64,000 nt of DNA from contig JAFMVD010000001.1 in assembly GCA_025499625.1 (NCBI GenBank), forward strand, positions 124,001 through 188,000, given 5' to 3'. This stretch comes from Carboxylicivirga fragile (GTDB lineage: Bacteria > Bacteroidota > Bacteroidia > Bacteroidales > Marinilabiliaceae). Of the stretch, positions 46,095-53,508 are shown one piece after another. The notes under the pieces were generated by a model, which worked only from the letters and a program-made list of their open reading frames with translations, was not told where the DNA came from and did no database searches. Position 1 is the stretch's first letter, and each line of letters opens with the position of its first letter. Both the position numbers and the translations under genes were made by a program.

Positions 46095-47957
46095 ATGGAT
46101 AAAAATTCGATAACCGGAATTATTCTTATAACTGCAATACTTGGTTTTGCCTGGTGGTACAACAAACCATCGGAAGAACAAATTGCAGAACAACAGCGTT
46201 TACGCGATTCCATCGAGCAAGTTGAATTAGTAAAGATAAAAGCTGAACAACAAGCGCGTGAATTGCAGGCTCAACAAGCGCAAAAAGAAGTTGAAGAGGC
46301 TGCTCCAGTTGATTCGGCTCAAATAGAGGCTGAATTAAATAGCCGATACGGATTATTTGCATCTGCTGCCGAAGGTTCTGAAGAGTTCATTACTCTTGAA
46401 AATGATGTTGTTAAAATTAAACTAACATCAAAGGGTGCACGTATTTATTCGGTTGAATTAAAGGACTACCAAACACACGATGGACAGCCGGTTATACTAA
46501 GCGATGGCGACCAAAATAAATTTGGTTTCAACTTCGTTCATAATAGTCGCGTTTTTCATACGAATGACCTTTATTTTGAAAAGATAAGTTCAAGCACTGA
46601 TAAAGTTGACTTTATTGTTAATGCTGAAGAAGGTAAGATGCTATTTAGCTATACCCTACCAGAAAATGGCTACATGCTTGACTTTAATATATCAACTTCT
46701 AATCTTCAAAACATTATTGCCACCAACTCAGGAGCTCTAGAGATGGATTGGACAATGGATGTAATGGCGCAAGAAAAGGGCGTTAAATTTGAGCGTCAAC
46801 GTGCAGGTGTATACTATCTATTTGGTGAAGATGATGTGGATGACATTACAGCTACCAGCTCTGATTCTGAAGAGTTAAGAACCAAATTAAAATGGGTGGC
46901 TTTTAAAGATCAGTTCTTTTCGTCTGTATTTATTTCGAAAGATCAATTCTTAAGCGGTCAGGTTAGTTTAGATGTTCCGGAAGATCAGAATGACAGATTG
47001 ATTATGAGTGCTGCTGCTAAAGTAGCTGTACCATATACTGGTAACGACAATTTAGATTTCAACTTTTACTTTGGACCAAACGATTTTAAGGCGCTTAAAC
47101 CTTATGAGGAAGAGCTTAACCTTCGTAAATTAGTGTATTTAGGATGGGGACCTCTTAGAGTTATCAACCTTGGTGTTATTGAAGTATTCCATTTCTTCGA
47201 GCGTTTCATTAGCAATTACGGATTAATCATTCTTGTATTAACGATTCTAATCAAGATGCTTCTCTTTCCACTAACCTACAAGTCGTATATTTCAACGGCT
47301 AAAATGAAGGTTTTGAAACCTCAGATTGAAGAGATCAATAACAAGATACCGAAAGAAAAATCAATGGAACGCCAACAGGCAACCATGGCATTGTATCGCA
47401 AAGCAGGTGTAAACCCAATGGGTGGCTGTTTACCAATGTTACTGCAAATGCCGATTCTGTTTGCCATGTTCCAGTTTTTCCCTGCATCCATTGAGCTACG
47501 TGGCGAAAGTTTCCTATGGGCAACTGATTTATCGAGCTACGATTCAATTTATGAATGGGATAAGTACATACCTTATGTGAGTGATTATTTTGGAAATCAT
47601 ATTAGTTTATTCTGTCTACTAATGTCGATTACAAATATCGTGTATACTAAAATTAACCAGGAAATGACTCAAAGCAGTCAGCAAATGCCTGGTATGAAAG
47701 GTATGATGTACATGATGCCAGTAATGTTCTTGGTATTCTTTAATAACTATGCTTCAGGTTTAAGTTATTACTATTTTATCTCAACGCTTATTACCATTGG
47801 TCAAACTTTGTTAATTCGTCGTTTTGTTGATGAAAAAGCATTATTAGCTAAACTTAAGGCTAATCAAAAGAAACCTTCTAAAAAATCTAACTTTCAGAAA
47901 CGATTGGAAGATATGCAGAAGCAACAAAAGCAAGGTGGCAACAAGAAAAAGCGTTAA
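46095..47957 (+). CDS. yidC: Membrane protein insertase YidC
   Basis: A 620-residue YidC/Oxa1 protein of the Gram-negative type. An N-terminal membrane helix (GIILITAILGFAWWY) is followed by a coiled-coil Gln/Glu-rich stretch and a large periplasmic domain (about residues 90-340). The conserved core insertase follows, with YKSYISTAKMKVLKPQIEEIN, a helix carrying NPMGGCLPMLLQMPILFAMFQFFP, and later GLSYYYFISTLITIGQ. The basic C-terminal tail binds ribosomes. It inserts proteins into the inner membrane. It follows pyrG in one operon and is followed by a strong terminator. Confidence 0.96.
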   Translation: MDKNSITGIILITAILGFAWWYNKPSEEQIAEQQRLRDSIEQVELVKIKAEQQARELQAQQAQKEVEEAAPVDSAQIEAELNSRYGLFASAAEGSEEFITLENDVVKIKLTSKGARIYSVELKDYQTHDGQPVILSDGDQNKFGFNFVHNSRVFHTNDLYFEKISSSTDKVDFIVNAEEGKMLFSYTLPENGYMLDFNISTSNLQNIIATNSGALEMDWTMDVMAQEKGVKFERQRAGVYYLFGEDDVDDITATSSDSEELRTKLKWVAFKDQFFSSVFISKDQFLSGQVSLDVPEDQNDRLIMSAAAKVAVPYTGNDNLDFNFYFGPNDFKALKPYEEELNLRKLVYLGWGPLRVINLGVIEVFHFFERFISNYGLIILVLTILIKMLLFPLTYKSYISTAKMKVLKPQIEEINNKIPKEKSMERQQATMALYRKAGVNPMGGCLPMLLQMPILFAMFQFFPASIELRGESFLWATDLSSYDSIYEWDKYIPYVSDYFGNHISLFCLLMSITNIVYTKINQEMTQSSQQMPGMKGMMYMMPVMFLVFFNNYASGLSYYYFISTLITIGQTLLIRRFVDEKALLAKLKANQKKPSKKSNFQKRLEDMQKQQKQGGNKKKR

Positions 47958-47978
47958 GCTACTTTAGTTCTAAAATAT

Positions 47979-48015
47979 AAATGCCGTTAAAGATTATTCT
48001 TTAACGGCATTTTTT
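47979..48015 (+). terminator. Intrinsic terminator after yidC
   Basis: A perfect 14-bp stem AAATGCCGTTAAAG / CTTTAACGGCATTT with loop ATTATT is followed by a T run, 21 bp after the yidC stop. Confidence 0.9.
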
Positions 48016-48337
48016 TTATTGGTAAGGTCTTTCTAAGTGGCATTAAGATGCATTCGTTGTGATACAAATAAACCAAATCCGATAGCTATCGGATTTGTAA
48101 TAAATAGGTATCATTAGTATGAATCTATTCTTTTTTTATCTCCCCTTTAATTATCAAAGTAGAATGTTTTCTATGACTGAAAGTCATATTTATTTTAACC
48201 CAAGCTACTATGCTTGGGCAAAATAAGATAGTTAAATTAATCAAGACTCAGTCTTGCAAACGATATTAAACAGCTTATTCCTCAGATATATCTATTGATC
48301 TATAAATACCCTCAACTCTGCCGAATTTTTAAGCATT
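48016..48337. other. Non-coding stretch with four inverted repeats between yidC and the Crp/Fnr gene
   Basis: No gene was recognised here. The stretch contains a 24-bp perfect palindrome (48074-48097, arm CAAATCCGATAG), a small hairpin ATGACT-GAA-AGTCAT (48173-48187), a CCCAAGC / GCTTGGG stem (48199-48218, extendable by A/T pairs to 48191-48226) and CAAGACT-C-AGTCTTG (48242-48256). Some may end the convergent minus-strand regulator gene, though none has a strong U tract on that strand. A structured RNA cannot be excluded. Confidence 0.5.
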
Positions 48338-49000
48338 CTACGAAATCATCACAATCTTCTGTAACTTTTCCTTACTTACAATGCTTATCTCCCTTCTATT
48401 AAAGGCAAGTACACCATCTTCTTTAAATTCGGTGATCAAGCGACTAACAGACTCTTTTGAAGTTCCAATCCATCTGGCCATATCCACACGCGAAATAACC
48501 AATGGAATAGGCTCATCATCTTTGGTTTGAAATAGCTCTTGTAATTTTAAGAATAAATTAGCCAAACGTCCACGTACCGTTTTTTGAGAGATTTCAATTA
48601 ATGAATTACATGTTTGCTTTAACTCTTCCATGGTTTGTTTCATCACCATTTCGGATAAGGCTTTATCTTCTTTCATGGCTTTAATTAAAGCATCACCCGG
48701 AATAACACACACTTCACTTTCAGTTAGGCTTTCACAACCAGTCACTTCCGGCTCATCTGACAAAAGTGAATGAAAACCTATTAAACTCCCGGCTTTCACT
48801 AAACGAACGATCTGTTGATCTCCTTTTTTTCCGCTACGAAATATTTTGAGCAAACCACTCTTTACGTAATAAGCATGCTTCATAGTTGAATCCTGGGCAT
48901 ATACCACATCACCAAATTCGTACTTTCTACACTTTTTAAAAGTTAAATCACTTAACTTATTTTGAGCTTCAAAGAAGGATGTATAATTGAATGATACCAT
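48338..49000 (-). CDS. Crp/Fnr-family transcriptional regulator
   Basis: A 220-residue regulator with an N-terminal cyclic-nucleotide-binding-like beta-barrel (YEFGDVVYAQDSTMKHAYYVKSGLLKIFRSG, VRLVKAGSLIGFHSLLS) and a C-terminal winged helix-turn-helix (ISRVDMARWIGTSKESVSRLITEFKEDGVL). No N-terminal cysteine cluster of the FNR type is visible, so an oxygen-sensing Fe-S cluster is unlikely. The ligand is unknown. It is divergent from a small ORF and has a candidate -7 element at 49056-49063, giving a leader of about 50 nt. Confidence 0.88.
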   Translation of the reverse strand: MVSFNYTSFFEAQNKLSDLTFKKCRKYEFGDVVYAQDSTMKHAYYVKSGLLKIFRSGKKGDQQIVRLVKAGSLIGFHSLLSDEPEVTGCESLTESEVCVIPGDALIKAMKEDKALSEMVMKQTMEELKQTCNSLIEISQKTVRGRLANLFLKLQELFQTKDDEPIPLVISRVDMARWIGTSKESVSRLITEFKEDGVLAFNRREISIVSKEKLQKIVMIS

Positions 49001-49055
49001 ATTACGACGTTTAATAATGCTGATTATTTAAACTCTGTTGAGCTTATTTGCAATA

Positions 49056-49063
49056 CAAAGGTA
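49056..49063 (-). promoter_or_regulatory. Promoter -7 element of the Crp/Fnr gene
   Basis: The minus-strand TACCTTTG is an exact TAnnTTTG match, 56 bp before the ATG. A TTG lies 24 nt further upstream, slightly beyond the usual spacing. Confidence 0.4.
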
Positions 49064-49154
49064 AAAATAATAATAAATCTATTCTGACAATTATCATTCC
49101 CTTATTACTGATGCCCTTATTCAGGACTTGTGTTTTGTTTAAAAAATTCAAAAA

Positions 49155-49436
49155 GTGAATACCTTACACAAGTCACTTACTACCTTATCCGATTCAGATG
49201 CTGGTTTATTTCTTGCAGTTGAAACCTTATACAATTCAGTCAAGAGTTTATCTAAGTCAGTTGACATTTTATCTGAGTCAGTGAAGGATTTATTTCACTC
49301 AGCTAATACTTTATTTAACTCAGTTAATACTTTATGGCACGATAAAATCTTAACTAACACCCATTATGCTTTAATTGCCCTGAATAAGACTTTATGGTAC
49401 AATGGCAAAGAGAAGAAACAGTTTGGAAGTATGTGA
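49155..49436 (+). CDS. Small GTG-start ORF with heptad (coiled-coil) repeats, uncertain gene
   Basis: A 93-residue open frame beginning at a GTG. Its core is eight consecutive heptads of the form (S/A)(V/L/A)xxLxx, for example SVKSLSK, SVDILSE, SVKDLFH, SANTLFN and SVNTLWH, ideal for an a/d leucine-valine coiled coil. At DNA level this is a degenerate 21-bp tandem repeat between about 49195 and 49335. The reverse strand has stops in the repeats. There is no recognised family and no clear promoter. It may encode a small self-associating protein or be a non-coding repeat that happens to stay open. Confidence 0.4.
   Translation: MNTLHKSLTTLSDSDAGLFLAVETLYNSVKSLSKSVDILSESVKDLFHSANTLFNSVNTLWHDKILTNTHYALIALNKTLWYNGKEKKQFGSM
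49195..49335 (+). repeat. Degenerate 21-bp tandem repeat
   Basis: Successive 21-bp units share the pattern TTTAT-N5-TCAGT/C-N6, e.g. units starting near 49248, 49269, 49290 and 49311. The period is exactly a heptad of codons in the frame of the small ORF. Confidence 0.7.
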
Positions 49437-49665
49437 ATAGTATTGAAACGGATAAACGTAAAAAAAGTGTAGATACGTTTATCTACACTTTTAACACACT
49501 CAAATTAGTCGTCGTATTACTAATTTAAAACTCAATAAAAACTACCCCGGAAGACTCAATCAGACCGGGATAGTACCTAGGGGTAGGATTTGTGGTTGTT
49601 ATTTATGGTAATGGCTTACTAAGCCTTTATTAATTTCACGTTTCTATTGGTGTAATACCTTAGTA
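49437..49665. other. Intergenic stretch with competing hairpins downstream of the metalloprotease gene
   Basis: No gene was seen. It holds a strong minus-strand terminator (49461-49492) and, overlapping it, a 10-bp inverted repeat GATAAACGTA / TACGTTTATC (49451-49460 and 49474-49483). Further towards the protease gene are short GC-rich arms (CTACCCC near 49543 and GGGGTAG near 49583) of unknown meaning. Confidence 0.5.
49456..49492 (-). terminator. Intrinsic terminator downstream of the M43 protease gene
   Basis: A 13-bp stem AAAAGTGTAGATA / TATCTACACTTTT (49463-49475 and 49480-49492, 4-nt loop) is followed on the minus strand by a run of T's. It lies about 170 bp after the protease stop and can also end + strand transcripts. 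Confidence 0.75.
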
Positions 49666-50835
49666 TTATTTAATGTACACCTTCTTGCTTATTACATGTC
49701 CTTGCGATATAATTCTCAAAAAATATATACCTGATACGGCATATGTAAGTGATGTATTATTAGTTTCGGCCACTTTATTTCCAGTGATATCGAATAATTC
49801 AGCCTTAAATGTATCTAACCCTTCAATGTTAATTATGCCATGTGATGGATTAGGATATACTTTTAATTTATTTTCGATTTCCTCTTGCAACCCTGTTACA
49901 GTATCATCATATATGCCTGTAAAAATTAAATTATCCTCTGACCAAAGATTACTTCGATAGTCGTGTTCCATCCAATATGTCATCAATTCTCCTTGATCAT
50001 TTGTAAACATGGCTGTACAGCCTGAGTAAGACATAAAATTCTCAGTATTTACCAATCCATCGCTACAAATATCACCCTTTGAACATTCCCATGCTTCGCA
50101 TTTTGTTATTGGTGTATCTTCTATACCGTCATCTCCACAACTTGTATATGAGGCACCAAAAACATGTGACAAGCCCAAATAATGGCCAACTTCATGTGTC
50201 AAAATATCATTGTTTGGAGTATAGGAGTGATTAATCATTTTATAATTATATACTATACCAGCCCATTTACCGCCTTGATCGTAACTTGGTAGATAGGACC
50301 AGCCACTACCCATATCATCTCCGTTGACATTATAAGTCAACCAAATTTGAAGATATCGTTGTGTACCACCAATGTTACTACCGGTATTAAAATTCTGATA
50401 GGACTTCAATGTACTGTTCGAGCCCGGATTATCACCTTTCCAGTCTTTTTTATTATAGGTAATGCCATTAAAGGCATCGCCATATTTATCTTTTTTAGCT
50501 AAATGAAATTTGTAGTTACATTGAGCTATAATGGGTTTAAATGTGCCTTGTACATTATCAACGTTACGATGCTGACCAGAAAAGTTTCCATTTAGCAAGT
50601 CAATGGCATACTGCGCATCTTGCAATGTAAATTTCGATTGTGGATCACTGGGATCAAACACATGAAAAACAACAGGTATGTGATAAGTACTCTGAGTCGA
50701 TTTTAATTTTAATCGTTCACTCTTAGGTACAACATGTACATCGTTGCAACTGCAAACTATACGTGGATCAATATTTTGAGCCCTAGTACCCAGTGAAATA
50801 ACAAATAATAATATTATCAGAAGTTCCCCCTTCAT
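49666..50835 (-). CDS. Secreted M43-family zinc metalloprotease with T9SS sorting domain
   Basis: A 389-residue secreted protease. A signal peptide (MKGELLIILLFVISLGTRAQ) precedes a pappalysin/cytophagalysin-like M43 catalytic domain with the extended zinc motif HEVGHYLGLSH at residues 214-224 and a Met-turn region NFMSYSGC. The C-terminal ~75 residues are a type A T9SS sorting domain (LKVYPNPSHGIINIEGL ... GIYFLRIISQGHVISKKVYIK). It should be exported by T9SS and anchored or released outside the cell, cleaving proteins. It is the last gene after the SusC/SusD/lipoprotein group, separated from it by a hairpin, and gives the locus its likely peptide orientation. Confidence 0.9.
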   Translation of the reverse strand: MKGELLIILLFVISLGTRAQNIDPRIVCSCNDVHVVPKSERLKLKSTQSTYHIPVVFHVFDPSDPQSKFTLQDAQYAIDLLNGNFSGQHRNVDNVQGTFKPIIAQCNYKFHLAKKDKYGDAFNGITYNKKDWKGDNPGSNSTLKSYQNFNTGSNIGGTQRYLQIWLTYNVNGDDMGSGWSYLPSYDQGGKWAGIVYNYKMINHSYTPNNDILTHEVGHYLGLSHVFGASYTSCGDDGIEDTPITKCEAWECSKGDICSDGLVNTENFMSYSGCTAMFTNDQGELMTYWMEHDYRSNLWSEDNLIFTGIYDDTVTGLQEEIENKLKVYPNPSHGIINIEGLDTFKAELFDITGNKVAETNNTSLTYAVSGIYFLRIISQGHVISKKVYIK

Positions 50836-50870
50836 AATTCTTGATAACTAAGTTGTGGATTTGATGAATT

Positions 50871-50902
50871 AAATTGAGAGGCTAAAGTTTTAGCCTCTCA
50901 AT
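50871..50902 (-). terminator. Strong hairpin between the lipoprotein gene and the protease gene
   Basis: Perfect 15-nt arms AATTGAGAGGCTAAA and TTTAGCCTCTCAATT surround a 2-nt centre, 9 bp after the lipoprotein stop. The minus-strand U tract is short, so it may be a terminator or a transcript-end/processing structure that lowers protease expression. Confidence 0.6.
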
Positions 50903-50911
50903 TTATATTAT

Positions 50912-51883
50912 TTACTCTACTTGACCAGCTTTTATAGAAAGCCCTTGTGTTTCCATACAATGTTCATAAATATTCATGACCAATCCATCATCAGAAATGC
51001 TTACATAGGTCCATGCATTTACATCAACGCCATAAAATTTGATACGAGTAGCTATATAGCCTGATTTACCAAATTGCTCTTCATGTACAATCGGAATAGC
51101 ATAAGCATCACCATTTGATTCAAACCACTCGAAACTTTTCTCGTTAATAATTTCATCTTCCTCAAGGAAGTTGATATAATTAACGCCATCAATTACTTTA
51201 TATGCAATCTTTGCAGCTTTTGGATCTAAGGTTAATTTATTATCCGGTCGTAACCAAATACCAGTCCAGAACCTTTGTACAGGCCAATCATCAGTAGCAC
51301 TATACCAATAAAAATCAAAACCTTGCCATGTTAAATCACCATTAGTCATTGGGTTCAACTTAGCCCAACTACTAGTCGCATCCATCCATCCCCAGAAACC
51401 TCCTGTGAAGAAATTAAATATTGGATCAGGACTAAGACGTTCTAGTTTGCAATTAATGAAAGTATTGTTGATTGCTTTATCTATTTCGGTTAAAGTGAGA
51501 TCAAAAGTATAAGTAACCGTACCAAATGGTATTTTGCTACAATCGATTAATAACAACTCATAATCCTGACTATCATTGCCTTTATTAAGTAGTACATCAC
51601 CATTAATCTCTACAATAGAACCTTCAGGCAAATTAGAGTTACTAATTTCTGCCTTATATCTCACATCTGCAGGCAAAGAAATTGTTGATTCAAATTTAAC
51701 CGTGTAATACTGTAATTTATCAAATTCACCAATAATCTGATTAGTAGCATTAGCTTCTGTGCTTACTTCCACATCGGCAAGAGTTATCATCTCATCTTCG
51801 GGTAGCTCCATTTCGCATGATACCATTAAAGAGGCAAATGATATCAAGAAAATATATTTAAAGAAATTTCTTTTAGTTATCAT
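50912..51883 (-). CDS. Surface lipoprotein of unknown family downstream of SusD
   Basis: A 323-residue lipoprotein. The signal peptide ends in the lipobox LMVSC (Cys23, start MITKRNFFKYIFLISFASLMVSC). The ATG at 51883 was preferred: it overlaps the SusD stop by 11 bp and begins the signal peptide; the next upstream ATG (51922) only adds unrelated residues. I do not recognise the family. The N-terminal part looks like an Ig-like or beta-sandwich region, and the C-terminal part is Trp/Tyr-rich (GGFWGWMDATSSW, FYWYSATDDW), as in ligand-binding surface proteins. By position it fills the place of SusE/SusF and probably helps bind substrate. Function is inferred only from context. Confidence 0.6.
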   Translation of the reverse strand: MITKRNFFKYIFLISFASLMVSCEMELPEDEMITLADVEVSTEANATNQIIGEFDKLQYYTVKFESTISLPADVRYKAEISNSNLPEGSIVEINGDVLLNKGNDSQDYELLLIDCSKIPFGTVTYTFDLTLTEIDKAINNTFINCKLERLSPDPIFNFFTGGFWGWMDATSSWAKLNPMTNGDLTWQGFDFYWYSATDDWPVQRFWTGIWLRPDNKLTLDPKAAKIAYKVIDGVNYINFLEEDEIINEKSFEWFESNGDAYAIPIVHEEQFGKSGYIATRIKFYGVDVNAWTYVSISDDGLVMNIYEHCMETQGLSIKAGQVE

Positions 51884-53498
51884 ATCCTGGATTTTGCTGT
51901 AGGTTAGTATTGTTTTTAACATCAGTATCAGGTAAAGGCAAAATCAATCGCGTATTATTGAAATCAATGTTCTTTACTACTGAATTGCTTGATTCGTATC
52001 TGCTAAAGTTTTGTCCAAGCCTTAATAGGTCAAGCATTCTAACACCTTCTCCAATAAATTCTAAACGTTTTTCAAGCATTATCTCTTCTAAAGTAACCCC
52101 TTCAGGTAAGGCATCATCAAAGTAACGTTGCTTAACCAACGCGTAAGCATCAAAAGCTAAAGATGGTTGATTCGTACGTGCACACGCTTCAGCTTTGATT
52201 AAGGCAATCTCAGAGGCTCGCATTATATTAAAATCACCGAAACCGCTCTTGTACTTAATTTCAACATCTGCCGGATTATAAAAGAAATCGCGCAAATTAA
52301 CATTAAAGTCCTTTGAGGCAAATTTACCATACATCGCCGCTCCAATCATTTCATTACCCTCATCATCAAGGGTAGATTTTGCCAATCGGGTAGCCAGATC
52401 ATCACCTTCTACACCATTTGCTTTCCATGCTTCAGGATGATAAAAATAGTCTAGTCTTTTATCCGCAATACTAAACTCATTAATTACATCTTCGCTCACA
52501 CGTAATATGTCACCAGCATCATCATTATTAATATCCCAATGTTTAGCGTGAACATTATGCCCCATATCATCATCCAATGTGATGCTCATTAATATGGTCT
52601 CATCCAACTTTCGAGAAATTCCGTACTCTAAATCAATAAAATTATCTACTGGTTGAACCAAGGCCAATACAAAATCACATGATTCAATCGCCTTATTCAA
52701 AGCTTCTGCTGCCGTTATAGATACAGTTTCAGATAACTGGTAGGTATTGGAAGAGCCAACTGGTCCCGCTAAATTCATGTAAAAACGAGCTAATAAACCA
52801 TGAGCGTAGGCTTTAGAAAAAGTCAAACTAACCATTTCCTGCTCTATAACATCATGCTCTATAATCAAATTCTCAGCTGCGAACATTAAATCCTCATATA
52901 TTTGACGATATACTTCCATTGTTGTTGCTCTGGCAGGACGTAGGTCATAATCATTAACCAAAACCAACGGTACACCGCTATGCTCCGTATCTCTATTCGT
53001 TTCATGTACCGGTCGAGAATAGTAACTTAATAAGTCTAAATAGGTTGCTGCCCTTGCAACCCTGGCTTGCGCCTCATAATCTGCTTTTTCAACCTTAGCT
53101 GCCTCCGAATTCGGATCTAAGGGATCGTTAAGACCTGTTAATTCATTATTGATAATTAAATTACAAGCATCAATAATACCATAACATGCAATCCATGAAT
53201 TCCTGGACGCACTATTATCCGCTAAACCTTGATTGTAATCAAAAATCAAATTAAACTCCGAATAACCATCGCGTCTGTAATTCAAAATATCTGCACGTGC
53301 TTCTTGCATCGAAACATTATAGTAATTCACTCTATTAAACATAGTTTTTACATAAATAGAGTGTAGAGCAGCCTCACAAGATGGCTTGGTTGCCAGGATA
53401 TTATCTCTGGACAATACACTTTCCGGATTTCTTTCCAAGAAATCATCAGAACATGCAAATAGTGATATAATCGATAAAAAATATAATATCTTTTTCAT
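51873..53498 (-). CDS. SusD/RagB-family outer-membrane nutrient-binding lipoprotein
   Basis: A 541-residue SusD homologue. A lipoprotein signal (FLSIISLFACSDDFLERNPES) is followed by the SusD N-terminal pattern and TPR-like helices. The C-terminal RagB/SusD domain has FNIMRASEIALIKAEACARTNQP and EKRLEFIGEGVRMLDLLRLGQ. SusD acts as a lid on the SusC TonB-dependent transporter and binds the substrate. It is 10 bp downstream of susC and overlaps the lipoprotein gene. The substrate is not deducible from the SusD sequence alone. Confidence 0.95.
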   Translation of the reverse strand: MKKILYFLSIISLFACSDDFLERNPESVLSRDNILATKPSCEAALHSIYVKTMFNRVNYYNVSMQEARADILNYRRDGYSEFNLIFDYNQGLADNSASRNSWIACYGIIDACNLIINNELTGLNDPLDPNSEAAKVEKADYEAQARVARAATYLDLLSYYSRPVHETNRDTEHSGVPLVLVNDYDLRPARATTMEVYRQIYEDLMFAAENLIIEHDVIEQEMVSLTFSKAYAHGLLARFYMNLAGPVGSSNTYQLSETVSITAAEALNKAIESCDFVLALVQPVDNFIDLEYGISRKLDETILMSITLDDDMGHNVHAKHWDINNDDAGDILRVSEDVINEFSIADKRLDYFYHPEAWKANGVEGDDLATRLAKSTLDDEGNEMIGAAMYGKFASKDFNVNLRDFFYNPADVEIKYKSGFGDFNIMRASEIALIKAEACARTNQPSLAFDAYALVKQRYFDDALPEGVTLEEIMLEKRLEFIGEGVRMLDLLRLGQNFSRYESSNSVVKNIDFNNTRLILPLPDTDVKNNTNLQQNPGYDN

Positions 53499-53508
53499 AA
53501 TTCAATAT

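Noticed and set aside
49251-49335. CRISPR array
   Set aside because: The 21-bp units are contiguous and degenerate with no unique spacers, and no cas genes are nearby.
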